Assembly: GCA_014155875.1 (NCBI GenBank) | Contig: JACEFZ010005600.1 | Coordinates: 481,001 to 545,000 of the forward strand | Origin: Cepaea nemoralis | Lineage: Eukaryota; Mollusca; Gastropoda; Stylommatophora; Helicidae | DNA: 64,000 nucleotides | Direction of reading: 5' to 3' | Shown: positions 24,421-35,340 of the stretch, piece by piece | Position numbering within the stretch: position 1 is the first letter of the stretch | How the letters are laid out: each line of letters opens with the position of its first letter | Notes under the pieces: generated by a model | The model's input: only the letters and a program-made list of their open reading frames with translations | The model's database searches: none | Told to the model about the DNA's origin: nothing | Program-made: the position numbers and the translations under genes

Positions 24421-27400
24421 ATCCCACACCAACCAACAACCAGCCAGGCAACTAACAACCATCCAGCCAACCAAAAACCAGAAAGCCAACCAAAAACCAG
24501 CCAGCCAACCAACAACCAGACAGCTAACCAACAACCAGCCAGCCAACCAACAACCAGCCAACCAACCAACAACCAGCTAGCCAACCAACAACCAGCTAGC
24601 TAACCAACAACCAGCCAGCCAACTAAAAACCAGAGAGCCAGTCAACAACCCGCCAGCAAACTAACAACCAGCCAGCCAGACAACAACCAGCCAGCCAACT
24701 AACAACCCGCCAGCCAACTAACAACCAGCCAGCCAGACAACAACCAGCCAGCCAACTAACAACCAGCCAGCCAACTAACAACCAGCCAGCCAGACAACAA
24801 CCAGCCAGCTGTCAGAGTCTAAAGTATTGCCAGCAGAGATGCAGGGACATCGTTCCGCCCGCCAGGCGAATAGTCCCTAGCGGGGATGCTGTAATATCGT
24901 TACGCCCGCCAGGCAAGTATTAGTTACCTGCCTGCGAGGTTGCTAGCTGACGAGACAGCCAGCGGTCAGGCAAGGACAAAGCAGGACGCACGCAGGCCTC
25001 GTGAAGCCACTTCAGGTGGTCAGGCGCGTTGCGAGAAATAGCCAGACAGCTCTGGGACTCGGACTCGACTGGACGTATGATGGGAGAAAGGTTTCGTGTA
25101 GTTCTGTGCCCGAAAGTCGAGTGCTTGTACATCTTGTGAGATAGACTGTAAGCTGTGGGTTGCCTGTAAGTGTATTTTTATAACTTATGTATTGTAATGA
25201 TCATCTCTAGATCGTATTGCATGTGATCCATAAATAAATCCATTGAAACTTCGTGTCGTTGAGTCTCAAGTCAAATCACGTTGTACTTGTACTGTCTCAC
25301 ATGTGTTAGGTTTAACGAGCCAGGTTTAAGACCCTGACACCAGCCAACTAACAATCAGCCAGCCAGACAATAACCCGCCAGCCAACCAACAACCCGCCAG
25401 CCAACTAACAACCAGCCAGCCAACTAACAACCACCCAGCCAACCAACAACCCGCCAGCCAACCAACAACCAGCCAGCCAACCAACAACCAGCCAGCCAGA
25501 CAACAACCCGCCAGCCAACCAACAATCAGCCAGCCAACCAACAACCAGCCAGCCAACCAACATCGAGCCAGCCAACCAACAACCAGCCAGCCAACCAACA
25601 ACCAGCCAGCCAAAAACCAGCCAGCCAACAAACAACCAGCCAGCCAACCAACAACCAGCCAGCCAACCAACAACCAGCCAACCAACAACCAGCCAGCCAA
25701 CAACCAGCCAGCCAACCAACAACCAGCCAGCCAACTAAACACCAGCCAGCCAACCAACATCCAACCCTCCAACAACCAGCCAGCCAAGCAACAACCAGCC
25801 AAGCAACAACCAGCCAACGAACAACCAGCCAGCCAACCAACAACCAGCCAGCCAACAACCAGCCAGCCAACCAACAACCAGCCAGCCAACCAACAACCAG
25901 CCAGCCAACAACCAGCCAGCCAACCAACAACCACCCAGCCAACCAACAACCCACCAGCCAACCAACAACCAGCCAGCCAACCAACAACCACCCAGCCAGA
26001 CAACAACCCGCCAGCCAACCAACAAACAGCCATCCAACCAACAACCAGCCAGGCAACTAACAACCAGCCAGCCAACTAACAACCAGAAAGCCAGACTACA
26101 ACCCGCCAACCAACTGACAGCCAGCCAGACAACAACCAGCCAGCCAACTAACAACCAGCCAGCCAACTAACAACCAGCAAGCCAACTAACATCCATCCAG
26201 CCAACTAACAACCAGCCAGCCTACTAACAACCAGCCAGCTAACTAAAAACCAGCCAGCCAGTCAACAACCCGCCAGCAAACTAACAACCAACCAGCCAGA
26301 CAACAACCAGCCAGCCAACTAACAACCCGCCAGCCAACTAACAACCAGCCAGCCAGACAACAACCAGCCAGTCAACTAACAACCAGCCAGCCAACTAACA
26401 ACCAGCCAGCCAACTAACAACCACCTAGCCAACCAACAACCCGCCAGCCAACCAACAACCAGCCAACCAACAACCAGCCAGCCAACAACCAGCCAGCCAA
26501 CAACCAGCCAGCCAACAACCAGCCAGCTAACCAACAACCAGCCAGCCAACCAACAACCAGCCAGCCAGCCAACAAAGAGCCAGCCAACCAACAACCAGCC
26601 AGCCAACTAATAACCAGCCAGCCAACCAGCAACCAGCCAACCAACAACCAGCCAGCCAACAACCAGCCAGCCAACCAACAACCACCCAGCCAACCAACAA
26701 CCCGCCAGCCAACAAACAACCAGCCAACCAACAACCAGCCAGCCAACAACCAGCCAGCCAACAACCAGCCAGCCAACCAACAACCAGCCAGCCAACCAAC
26801 AACCAGCCAGCCAACCAACAACCAGCCAGCCAGCCAACAAAGAGCCAGCCAACCAACAACCAGCCAGCCAACTAACAACCAGCCAGCCAACCAGCAACCA
26901 GCCAACCAACAACCAGCCAGCCAACAAACAACCAGTCAGCCAACCAACAGCCAGCCAGCCAAGCAACAACCAGCCAGCCAAGCAACAATCAGCCAACCAA
27001 CAACCAGCCAGCCAAGCAACAACCAGCCAACGAACAACCAGCCAGCCAACCAACAACCAGCCAGCCAACCAACATCCAGCCAGCCAACCAACAACCAGCC
27101 AGCCAACAACCAGCCAGCCAACAACCAGATTGCCAACCAACAACCAGCCATACAACCAACAACCAGCCAGCCAACCAACAACCAGCCAGCCAACCAACAA
27201 CCAGCCATGCAACCAACAACCAGCCAGCCAGACAACAACCCGCCTGCCAACCAACAACCAGCCAGCCAACTAACAACCAGCCAGCCAACCAACAACTAGC
27301 CAGCAAGACAACAACCCGCAAGCCAACCAACAACCAGCCAGCCAACCAACAACCAGCCAGCCAAATAACAACCAGCCAGTGAAATAACAACCAGCCAGCC

Positions 27401-29740
27401 AACCAACAACCAGCAAGCCAGACAACAACCCGCCAGCCAACTAACAACCAGCCAGCCAACTAACAACCAGCCAGCCAACTAACAACCAGCCAGCCAACTA
27501 ACAACCAGCCAGCCAACTAAAAACCAGCCAGCCACTCAACAACCCGCCAGCAAACTAACAACAAGCCAGCCAACTAACAACCAGCCAGCCAACTAACAAC
27601 CAGCCAGCCAGACAACAACCAGCCAGCCAACTAACAACCAGCCAGCCAACTAACAACCAGCCAGCCAGACAACAACCAGCCAGCCAACTAACAACCAGCC
27701 AGCCAGACAACAACCAGCCAGCCAACTAACAATCAGCCAGCAAGACAATAACCCGCCAGCCAACTAACAACCAGCCAGCCAACTAACAACCACCCAGCCA
27801 ACCAACAACCCACCAGCCAACCAACAACCAGACAGCCAACCAACAACCAGCCAGCCAGACAACAACCCGCAAGCCAACCAACAATCAGCCAGCCAACCAA
27901 CAACCAGCCAGCCAACCAACAACCAGCCAGCAAACAACCAGCCAGCCAGCCAACCAACAACCAGCCAGCCAACCAACAACCAGCCAACCAACAACCAGCC
28001 AGCCAACAACAAGCCAGCCAACCAACAACCAGCCAGCCAACTAACAACCAGCCAGCCAACCAACAACCAACCCTCCAACAACCAGCCAGCCAACCAACAA
28101 CCAGCCAGCCAACGAACAACCAGCCAGCCAACCAACAACCAGCCAGCCAAGCAACAACCAGCCAGCCAACCAACAACCAGCCAGCCAACAACCAGCCAGC
28201 CAACAACCAGCCAGCCAACCAACAACCAGCCAGCCAACCAACAACCAGCCAGCCAGCTAACCAACAACCAGCCAGCCAACCAACAACCAGCCAGCCAACA
28301 ACCAGCCAACCAACAACCGGCCAGCCAACCAACAACCAGCCAACCAACAACCAGCCAGCCAGCCAACCAACAACCAGCCAGCCAACCAACAACCAGCCAG
28401 CCAACAACCAGCCAGCCAACCAACAACCAGCCATACAACCAACAACCAGCCAGCCAACCAACAACCAGCCAACCAACCAACAACCAGCCATGCAACCAAC
28501 AACCAGCCAGCCAGACAACAACCCGCCTGCCAACCAACAACCAGCCAGCCAACTAACAACCAGCCAGCCAACCAACAACTAGCCAGCAAGACAACAACCC
28601 GCAAGCCAACCAACAACCAGCCAGCCAACCAACAACCCGCCAGCCAACTAACAACCAGCCAGTGAAATAACAACCAGCCAGCCAACCAACAACCAGCAAG
28701 CCAGACAACAACCCGCCAGCCAACTAACAACCAGCCAGCCAACTAACAACCAGCCAGCCAACTAACAACCAGCCAGCCAACTAACAACCAGCCAGCCAAC
28801 TAAAAACCAGCCAGCCACTCAACAACCCGCCAGCAAACTAACAACCAGCCAGCCAACTAACAACCAGCCAGCCAACTAACAACCAGCCAGCCAGACAACA
28901 ACCAGCCAGCCAACTAACAACCAGCCAGCCAGACAACAACCAGCCAGCCAACTAACAACCAGCCAGCCAGACTACAACCAGCCAGCCAACTAACAATCAG
29001 CCAGCCAGACAATAACCCGCCAGCCAACTAACAACCAGCCAGCCAACTAACAACCACCCAGCCAACCAACAACCCGCCAGCCAACCAACAACCAGACAGC
29101 CAACCAACAACCAGCCAGCCAGACAACAACCCGCAAGCCAACCAACAATCAGCCAGCCAACCAACAACCAGCCAGCCAACCAACAACCAGCCAGCAAACA
29201 ACCAGCCAGCCAGCCAACCAACAACCAGCCAGCCAACCAACAACCAGCCAACCAACAACCAGCCAGCCAACAACCAGCCAGCCAACCAACAACCAGCCAG
29301 CCAACTAACAACCATCCAGCCAACCAACAACCAACCCTCCAACAACCAGCCAGCCAACCAACAACCAGCCAGCCAACGAACAACCAGCCAGCCAACCAAC
29401 AACCAGCCAGCCAAGCAACAACCAGCCAGCCAACCAACAACCAGCCAGCCAACAACCAGCCAGCCAACAACCAGCCAGCCAGCCAGCCAACCAACAACCA
29501 GCCAGCCAACCAACAACCAGCCAGCCAACAACCAGCCAACCAACAACCAGCCAGCCAACCAACAACCAGCCAACCAACAACCAGACAGCCAGCCAACCAA
29601 CAACCAACCAGCCAACCAACAACCAGCCAGCCAACAACCAGCCAGCCAACAACCAGCCATCCAACAACCAGCCAGCCAACCAACAACCAGCCAGCCACCC
29701 ATCAACCTGTCAACCAACCAATTAACCAACCAACCAAACA
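24421..29740. repeat. CCAGCCAGCCAACCAACAA minisatellite, 5.3 kb
   Basis: Tandem units of 15, 19 or 23 bp differing by steps of 4 bp (CCAG or CCAA modules), interrupted by the solo LTR at 24810-25339. The plus strand is nearly free of T and has few G except in CCAG. The minus strand stays open in all three frames for up to 280 codons, giving Gly/Trp/Leu/Val/Ala-rich products such as AGWLLVGWLVVGWL. This follows from the unit lacking minus-strand stop triplets and is not evidence of a gene. Higher-order structure is present (see findings). Confidence 0.95.
24810..25339 (+). mobile_element. Solo LTR inserted in the minisatellite
   Basis: This 530-bp unique block starts TGTCAGAGTC and ends GACCCTGACA. 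It is flanked on both sides by CCAGC (24805-24809 and 25340-25344), a 5-bp target duplication of the host repeat. It contains a TATA-like stretch near 25173 and AATAAATCC near 25232. With no internal region, it is the product of LTR-LTR recombination. Termini match the LTR at 3260-3880. Orientation is assigned from the AATAAA signal and is uncertain. Confidence 0.85.
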
Positions 29741-29925
29741 AACAATCAACTATCCATCTTTTCAACAAACCAACCAGCCAACCAAATAAGAGTATAGACA
29801 CAAGACAATAGGGTATTTGTATGTGAGTATGAAGAGTTTACTATATGGCATTGTTACCCATATTACAATAGAATCAGTTTTCATATATCATTATTATCAT
29901 TGGTCTTATCTTATCTGTCCTACAG

Positions 29926-30823
29926 GGCCATGGGAAGATAACTTCTCCTGTGTAATGGAGAACGGACAGAACAAACATTACGCTGACTGTAAGAAGAATC
30001 CAGGACACCGGAATTTCTTTCCTCTTGAGACGTTCAATATGAGTAATCTCCCACCTTCCTACCGAAGAGAAGACTTAATGAAGTTTGTGAAACTAGTGTC
30101 AGATCTAACTGTCCGTGTGTCAGTCAAGTATGTCAGCGAGCAGAGACCTGAAACTGTCCCAGGTGCTGACATCCCATACCCGTGGTCCAGTAACAGGGGC
30201 AGTTATCTGATGAGAGTAGGTAGTGGTTTCATTGACAGAGTAGTGGTACGTCAAGGTTTAGGTTGTCGTTGCAAAGAATGTAAGAATTCTACAACACCAC
30301 AACAAAATTTGCTTCTATTAGTATAATAACGGCACGTCATCTTGTTTACGATACTCTGGAGGCAGAACATGCAACTTGTCATCTGTTTTTTGATTCTGGT
30401 GAAACACCTGATGTCTGTAAACATGTCGTAACACTAACAGATGTTTATACGTTCTATGATGGCATCCAGGACGATACTTGCATAATTGGTTATAGTACTC
30501 ATAACCTGGATCTTGCAAGCAAACTAGCCAGTATGTTCAATCAGTACGTAGATATGTTTCGTGAGCTGCATAGAAATTATACCAGCTCTACAAAATACGT
30601 CAAACAAAATAGTGGAGGAAATACTAAACAAGAAACTCCCCTGAAAATTGTCGTCTCCCATCCTCACGGATGAGCCAAACAGGTCAGCCTGGGTTACTGT
30701 GGTAAGCAAGGAAACGCTGACACAAAGGAACCACCGTGTTCACATGCTTCAATAGCGTGTCCAGGTTCCAGCGGGGCGCCTGTGATTGAGCTTTGGCAAT
30801 TAATGTATCCTGTCTGTGAATAA
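29926..30823 (+). pseudogene. Trypsin-fold (PA clan) serine peptidase-like gene, copy 1
   Basis: A splice acceptor (CTTATCTGTCCTACAG, ending 29925) opens the exon. The N-terminal part (about 120 residues; CKKNPGHRNFFP, DLTVRVSVKYVSEQRPETVP, PYPWSSNRGSYLMRVGSG) matches copy 2 at 60983 almost motif for motif. The second part has trypsin-fold marks: His in TARHLVYD (30338-30340), Asp in NLDLA (30509-30511) and Ser in CPGSSGAPV (30770-30772), in the right order for a charge-relay triad. Lesions: a one-base deletion near 30306 relative to copy 2 breaks the frame between the two parts, and an in-frame TGA (30671-30673) lies before the Ser motif; the TGA is shared with copy 2. The frame ends at TAA 30821-30823. 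Upstream exons are not identified. Function beyond peptidase-like is unknown. Confidence 0.7.
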
Positions 30824-30904
30824 ACTGATATAGACTCCAGACTGTAACAATCGCATCACCTCTATATTATGCTCACGGGAAATAGACGTGTATTATCACA
30901 CATT

Positions 30905-31390
30905 CCTAACATAGATCAAACATGGTCAGTCAAACATACAATTATTACCGTCTGTGTAATACACACATTGACGACAGAAGTTGTTCTATTTCCTTCTTTG
31001 ATCTGTACTAGAGTTATCCTTTCCGATATAAATTTAGTGTTGATAATGGCTTTCGATTTTTCTGGATGAAACAAAAAACCCACTCCATGTTTAGCTGTAG
31101 CTCGCTGGTCGGCGCCACTCCATATAAGAACGTCACCTTTATGTATTAGTTTTGTGTTATGCCCCTTTTTCCCAGTATCTGCGAGTCCTAAAATTTGTAT
31201 ATTTGATTTTTTTTTCATAAATCCTACGAGCGCTAGTTCCTTGTTTCCAAGACCTGTAACATTCCAAGTCCTGAATGTTTACTGTCTGCTTCGAAATTTA
31301 GCTGTTGTTGGTCGCTTGTTACTTACAAGGCGTTGCTTGTTGTTCAGCTTTGGTGTGTTTCCGGCGTGAACGCTGATAGACTTGCGTTTT
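30905..31390 (-). pseudogene. Non-LTR endonuclease N-terminal fragment (inverted)
   Basis: Minus-strand reading gives the start of an AP-type retrotransposon endonuclease: FRTWNVTGLGNKELALVGF, IQILGLADTGKKG (Glu position occupied by Ala-Asp, so degenerate) and KHGVGFLFHPEKSKAIINTK, then SERITLVQIKEGNRTTSVVN. A TAA lies just before FRTWNV. Homology stops near 30916 where YAP is expected. It faces away from the RT fragment at 31500, in the arrangement produced by twin priming. Confidence 0.75.
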
Positions 31391-31499
31391 AATTTCAATT
31401 TCCTTCATAATTCTCGAGCAATAGTACTTGAACACATAAATTCCCTACCGGTTTGCTACCAACCCTATGCTACCAATCTTAAACCTGGACTATATCCAA

Positions 31500-31893
31500 A
31501 TCACACCTTCGCAAAATCAACACCTGCGAGATGAGATGCCTGAGGAGAGCTGCCAACATAACAATCCGAGACCGAGTAAGAAATGCTACTCTCAGACAGA
31601 CTGTGAGATCAACACCTTGTGCCACATTTATTCAAAGGCAGAAGATCAAGTGGTTTGGCCATGTCGTTAGAATGCAACACCAACAACTACCATCACTGGC
31701 CTTACATCTAAGATCATCTGCGATAAGACCACGAGGACGTCCAAGAAGAAAATAGATTGACGACATCAGAGACATTGTACAACCACACGGAATGACACTA
31801 TTCAGTGCCACCCACCGGACGCTGGAATGCAAATTATTCCTCCCCACGAAGCTTGACGGCAGAAGTGGAAGATGATGATGATGATGATGATGA

Positions 31894-31956
<63 letters not shown>

Positions 31957-31957
31957 C
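31500..31957 (+). pseudogene. Non-LTR RT C-terminal fragment with (GAT)n tail
   Basis: From about 31500 the frame reads EMRCLRRAANITIRDRVRN, then KIKWFGHVVRMQ and RPRGRPRRK, followed by a TAG (31753-31755) and IDDIRDIVQPHG, the usual C-terminus of RTE-like elements. The reading ends at TGA inside a TGATGATGA tail that runs as (GAT)n with one interruption to about 31957. Everything upstream of the C-terminal domain is missing. Confidence 0.8.
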
Positions 31958-32069
31958 GACATAAATGCAAAGTCTGCTATCTTTTCTACTGTAAAATAGC
32001 GTCATTGTAATTACACTCAGTAATAGTCTGCATGACTATTATATAATATCTGGACTATACAACCCCATA

Positions 32070-32303
32070 ATTGATTTATTTGTTAGTTTCGGGATTTGAG
32101 GTGTAAAGATTTCTCACAACCCACAACTGGCAACTCTGATCGTACTCCGGTACGAACTTAAGGCCTTGTCCACGTCAGATTGGAAGCACTAGACTCGAGT
32201 TTCGCTCTCGTTTGAACATGTCAGTAGTGCATATCCCTGATTGGGATATTATTATATATTTAAACCTTAAATCCCGAAACAACCAAATAAATCAATTTGA
32301 TTA
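32070..32303. mobile_element. Opposed SINE fragments forming an inverted repeat
   Basis: About 38 bases at 32070-32108 recur inverted at 32262-32302 (TTAAATCCCGAAACAACC and relatives). The left part (32070-32240) is a minus-strand copy of the SINE body found in plus orientation at 32462-32680; the right edge is the tail of a plus-strand copy. Both end in AAATAAATCAAT-type tails. Confidence 0.6.
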
Positions 32304-32461
32304 TTGCTTGATGGAATTTAAGCGGCCAGGTATGCCTTTCCAGATGGAGAAGACCTGATCACTTGGGGCCACATCGATTGACGGATGTCAGTCTGCTATC
32401 GGGAAAATTTTGAGCGATAGCCTACAGTGGGTGATGTTGAGATAATTTAGTCGTGTTTAGC

Positions 32462-32680
32462 GTGAGTCGCCTGGTCAGTGGTTACACACCCGCCTCACAC
32501 ACCAATGATCCAGATTTGATCCCTGGTCCAGTCAAGGATATGCACTACAGATGAGGTCAAACTCGAGTCTAGTGCTTCCAGTTGACGTGGACAAGGGCTC
32601 AGGTTCGTACCGGAATATGATCAGCGTTGCCAGTTGTGGTTTGTGCTCAATCTTTAATCCCCACAACTCCCAGACTATAT
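32462..32680 (+). mobile_element. tRNA-derived SINE
   Basis: The head resembles a tRNA (A-box-like TGGTCAGTGGTTA near 32472; B-box-like GATTTGATCCC near 32513). The body (GGATATGCACTAC, then CTCGAGTCTAGTGCTTCCA, then CGTTGCCAGTTGTGG) is repeated in inverse orientation at 32120-32240. Non-autonomous; would depend on a LINE for movement. Confidence 0.65.
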
Positions 32681-33427
32681 GAATTACGTTCATCAATCTC
32701 TCTATATGCCAACAAGTGACACGAATGTGTAACTGTGTTAGCTTTAATGACGTCAAGACTTCCAAGGTTCTGTGTCATGTGATACACAATGTCCATCATC
32801 ACCATGTCTAGTCTCAATCATATAGTTTTCTTCATTTTATACTATATGCTTTGCCGAGGTCACCTTCCTCAACCTATTCTCAAACTTAAAGTAGGTAAGA
32901 ATTCCGCCTCGCTCGACTGGAGCCGGGCGTGTGTCGAATGCGTCTGCCAAGTGGGATACTTTTGGTAACAGAACTGGCGCTGTGGGATGAACCAAATGCC
33001 CGGTTAAGGTGCCAAACGCTGACGCTCATCAGGCACCATAAAAGGAGTTCGTGGATATAGACAATAGGACGGTGGCCATGGAAGTCGGAACCCCCTAAGG
33101 AGTGTGTAACAACTCACCAATGGTGCAGGGAATAATATAATAGAACCTCGGTTCTATTTTGTTGGTTTTCGGAACTGGAGGTAATGATTAACATAATTAT
33201 AATACAGGGATAACTGGCTTGTGGCAGCCAAACGTCCACTGCACCTGTGTTCGTCTCCAGTCGTCTTGACTTGTCTGCTACTGGATTCAGATGGACGCAG
33301 GCGAGAGAGTCAGGTCGACGAACTGCGCAATTCTTCCTCACTTTAATCCAATTAATCGCACAAGTCATTCTTTTTCCACCTTAATGGATTAAATTAATGG
33401 TCATCATCATTCAACAGCCTTTGTCTC
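32681..33427. other. No recognised feature
   Basis: No coding motif, RNA gene or tandem array recognised. Confidence 0.45.
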
Positions 33428-33709
33428 GTGTGCTGCCTATTATTTCTCTTACAGATGTTTCTATGTGCATTGATTTCCACCTGTCCAGCAACTTCTCTCT
33501 CTCCTAATCTCCAGATGTCACGAAGTACTCCTGCTTCTCTTCCTCATGGTGTGTCCAGCATCTTCTCTATCTCCCCTAATCTCCAGATGTCACGAAGTAC
33601 TCCAGCTTCCCTTCCTCATGGTGTGTCCAGCATCTTCTCTATCTCCCCTAATCTCCAGATGTCACGAAGTACTCCAGCTTTCCCTTCCTCATGGTGTGTC
33701 CAACATTAA
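33428..33709 (+). CDS. Open frame with hydrophobic leader and 24-residue tandem repeats
   Basis: The frame begins with a hydrophobic stretch (MCCLLFLLQMFLCALISTC) resembling a signal peptide and continues into repeats of SPNLQMSRSTPASLPHG. The DNA unit is 72 bp, a multiple of three; the GTCACGAAG landmark lies at 33517, 33589 and 33661. A CTATTATTTCTCTTACAG acceptor ends at 33454, so the sequence could also be an exon. An extra base in the third unit shifts the frame to a stop. It could be a decaying secreted repeat peptide or simply a minisatellite; the latter is more likely. Confidence 0.25.
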   Translation: MCCLLFLLQMFLCALISTCPATSLSPNLQMSRSTPASLPHGVSSIFSISPNLQMSRSTPASLPHGVSSIFSISPNLQMSRSTPAFPSSWCVQH

Positions 33710-33710
33710 G
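33480..33710. repeat. 72-bp tandem repeat, three copies
   Basis: Three nearly identical 72-bp units containing TCTCCAGATGTCACGAAGTA, the last ending at about 33710. Confidence 0.9.
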
Positions 33711-33999
33711 GCTGGTTTCTTCTGATGCGAGTAAACTGTTCTCTTTGAGTCGTTTCAAGTTATCATCTATTAGTATAAGCACTTACTTATTTCTTGCATG
33801 GAATTTGAAAATGTATTTCACAAAATTTACATCAACACACCCTGAAATTATTTATGATATTAATTCATATAACAAACACATTATAATCATTTCAATACAC
33901 CTATAACATTCATTTTAACTTATCAATGTTAAATCAATCGATCTGTGTTAATAAATGTTATAATTGAGAAAGAAAAATCAAATTGAAATCAAACAGAAG

Positions 34000-34600
34000 T
34001 ATTATGTCACCAGAGTGAATCACGTTGTCATGGTTAATTATGTCACCAGTGTGAATTATATCACCAGTGTGAATTATGTCACCAGCGTGAATTATATCAC
34101 CAGTGTGAATTATGTCACCAGCGTGAATTATATCACCAGTGTGAATTATATCACCAGCATGAATCATGTTGTCATGGTGAATTATGTCACCAGCGTGAAT
34201 TATATCACCAGTGTGAATTATGTCACCAGCGTGAATTATTTCACCAGTGTGAATTATATCACCAGCATGAATCATGTTGTCATGGTGAATTATGTAACCA
34301 GTGTGAATTATGTCATTTGTGTGAATCATGTCACCAGCGTGAATTATATCACCAGTGTGAATTATGTCATCAGCATGAATCACGTCGTCATGGTTAATTA
34401 TGTCACCAGCGTGAATTATATCACCAGCGTGAATTATATCACCAGTGGGATCATGTCATCAGTATGAATCACGTCATCAGTGTGAATTATGCCATTATCG
34501 TGAATTATGTTATCAGTGGGATCATGTCATCAGCGTGAAATATGCCATCGGTGTGAATCATGTCATTAGCGTGACATCAGTGGGAATCATGTCATAAGCG
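34000..34600. repeat. 18-bp minisatellite
   Basis: About 30 imperfect units of GTGAATTATATCACCAGT. Because 18 is a multiple of three, long open frames appear on both strands (Val-Asn-Tyr or Ile-His repeats); these are by-products. The right end degenerates into the next array. Confidence 0.95.
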
Positions 34601-34833
34601 TGAATATACAACATGGCATCGGCGTGTGTCATTGCGTGGGTGTGTATCACGGCGTAGGTATGTATCATAGTATAGGTATGTATCAAAGCGTATCATACGA
34701 TATGTATGTATCATAGGATAGGTATGTATCATAGGGTAGGTATGTATCATAGTATAGGAATGTATCATGGCGTATGTATGTATCATAGTTTAGGTATGTA
34801 TCATGGCGTAGGTATGTATCATAGTTTAGGTAT

Positions 34834-35340
34834 GTTGATTGATTGATTGATCTAGGAACCAACATCACAACGTTCGGGGCATTCCCCATCCTCAGCAGCC
34901 AGCGAAGAGTTCCAACACTAATAGTACCAGTAGCACTCTGATTATATGTCCGTCTCGCCTTTCCTCTGAGCGTCGATCGTCGGCCAAATCCCCTCGTCAC
35001 TTCTTGCCAGACCATGGTGATCCATTTGCTCCTCCGTGGTGTACACGTGCCCCCACAAGGCCGCAACCACGTCTGCCTGATCATGCATCAATACTCCACC
35101 AAGTTTTGCCGAACCAGCCAATCTGTCCGCCTGTTCGTTCCCCAGCACACAGGCATGCCCCGGAGAAAAGATCCAGACTATGCTTGTCACCCGTGACTTC
35201 CGAAGCGAAGCAAGTCACTCTGCACGAAGTATGCCTGTCCTCATCCTACTCAGCATGCTTTCTGAGTCAGTTACAATCACGATGTGTGTGTGTGTGTGTG
35301 TGTCGTATTCTCCATCCAGCGGAAAGCTGGATGGAGTTTA
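34834..35340 (-). pseudogene. RNase H fragment of a non-LTR retroposon, (TCAA)n tail
   Basis: Minus-strand translation gives VTDSESMLSRMRTGILRAE, a stop (TGA where Trp is likely), then VWIFSPGHACVLGNEQADRL, the GHxxVxGNExAD core of RNase HI as found in I/R1-type LINEs. The C-terminal part changes frame (about 34960) and reads ISVGTLRWLLRMG, parallel to the related fragment at 36126. A TTGATTGATTGATTG tail (34835-34850) marks its 3' end. It sits inside the 19-bp array, so it inserted after the array formed. Confidence 0.8.

Noticed and set aside
24421..29740. Long minus-strand open frames (up to about 280 codons) rich in Gly, Trp, Leu and Val, as a membrane protein gene
   Set aside because: All three frames are open because the repeat unit lacks stop triplets; no start context, splice signals or non-repeat domain.
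31632..32005. His-rich, Ile-rich and Asp-rich frames
   Set aside because: Translation of the (GAT)n retroposon tail.
33964..34467. Open frames on both strands of the 18-bp array (VNYVTS and IIHAGD repeats)
   Set aside because: A unit length divisible by three explains them; no leader or splice signals.
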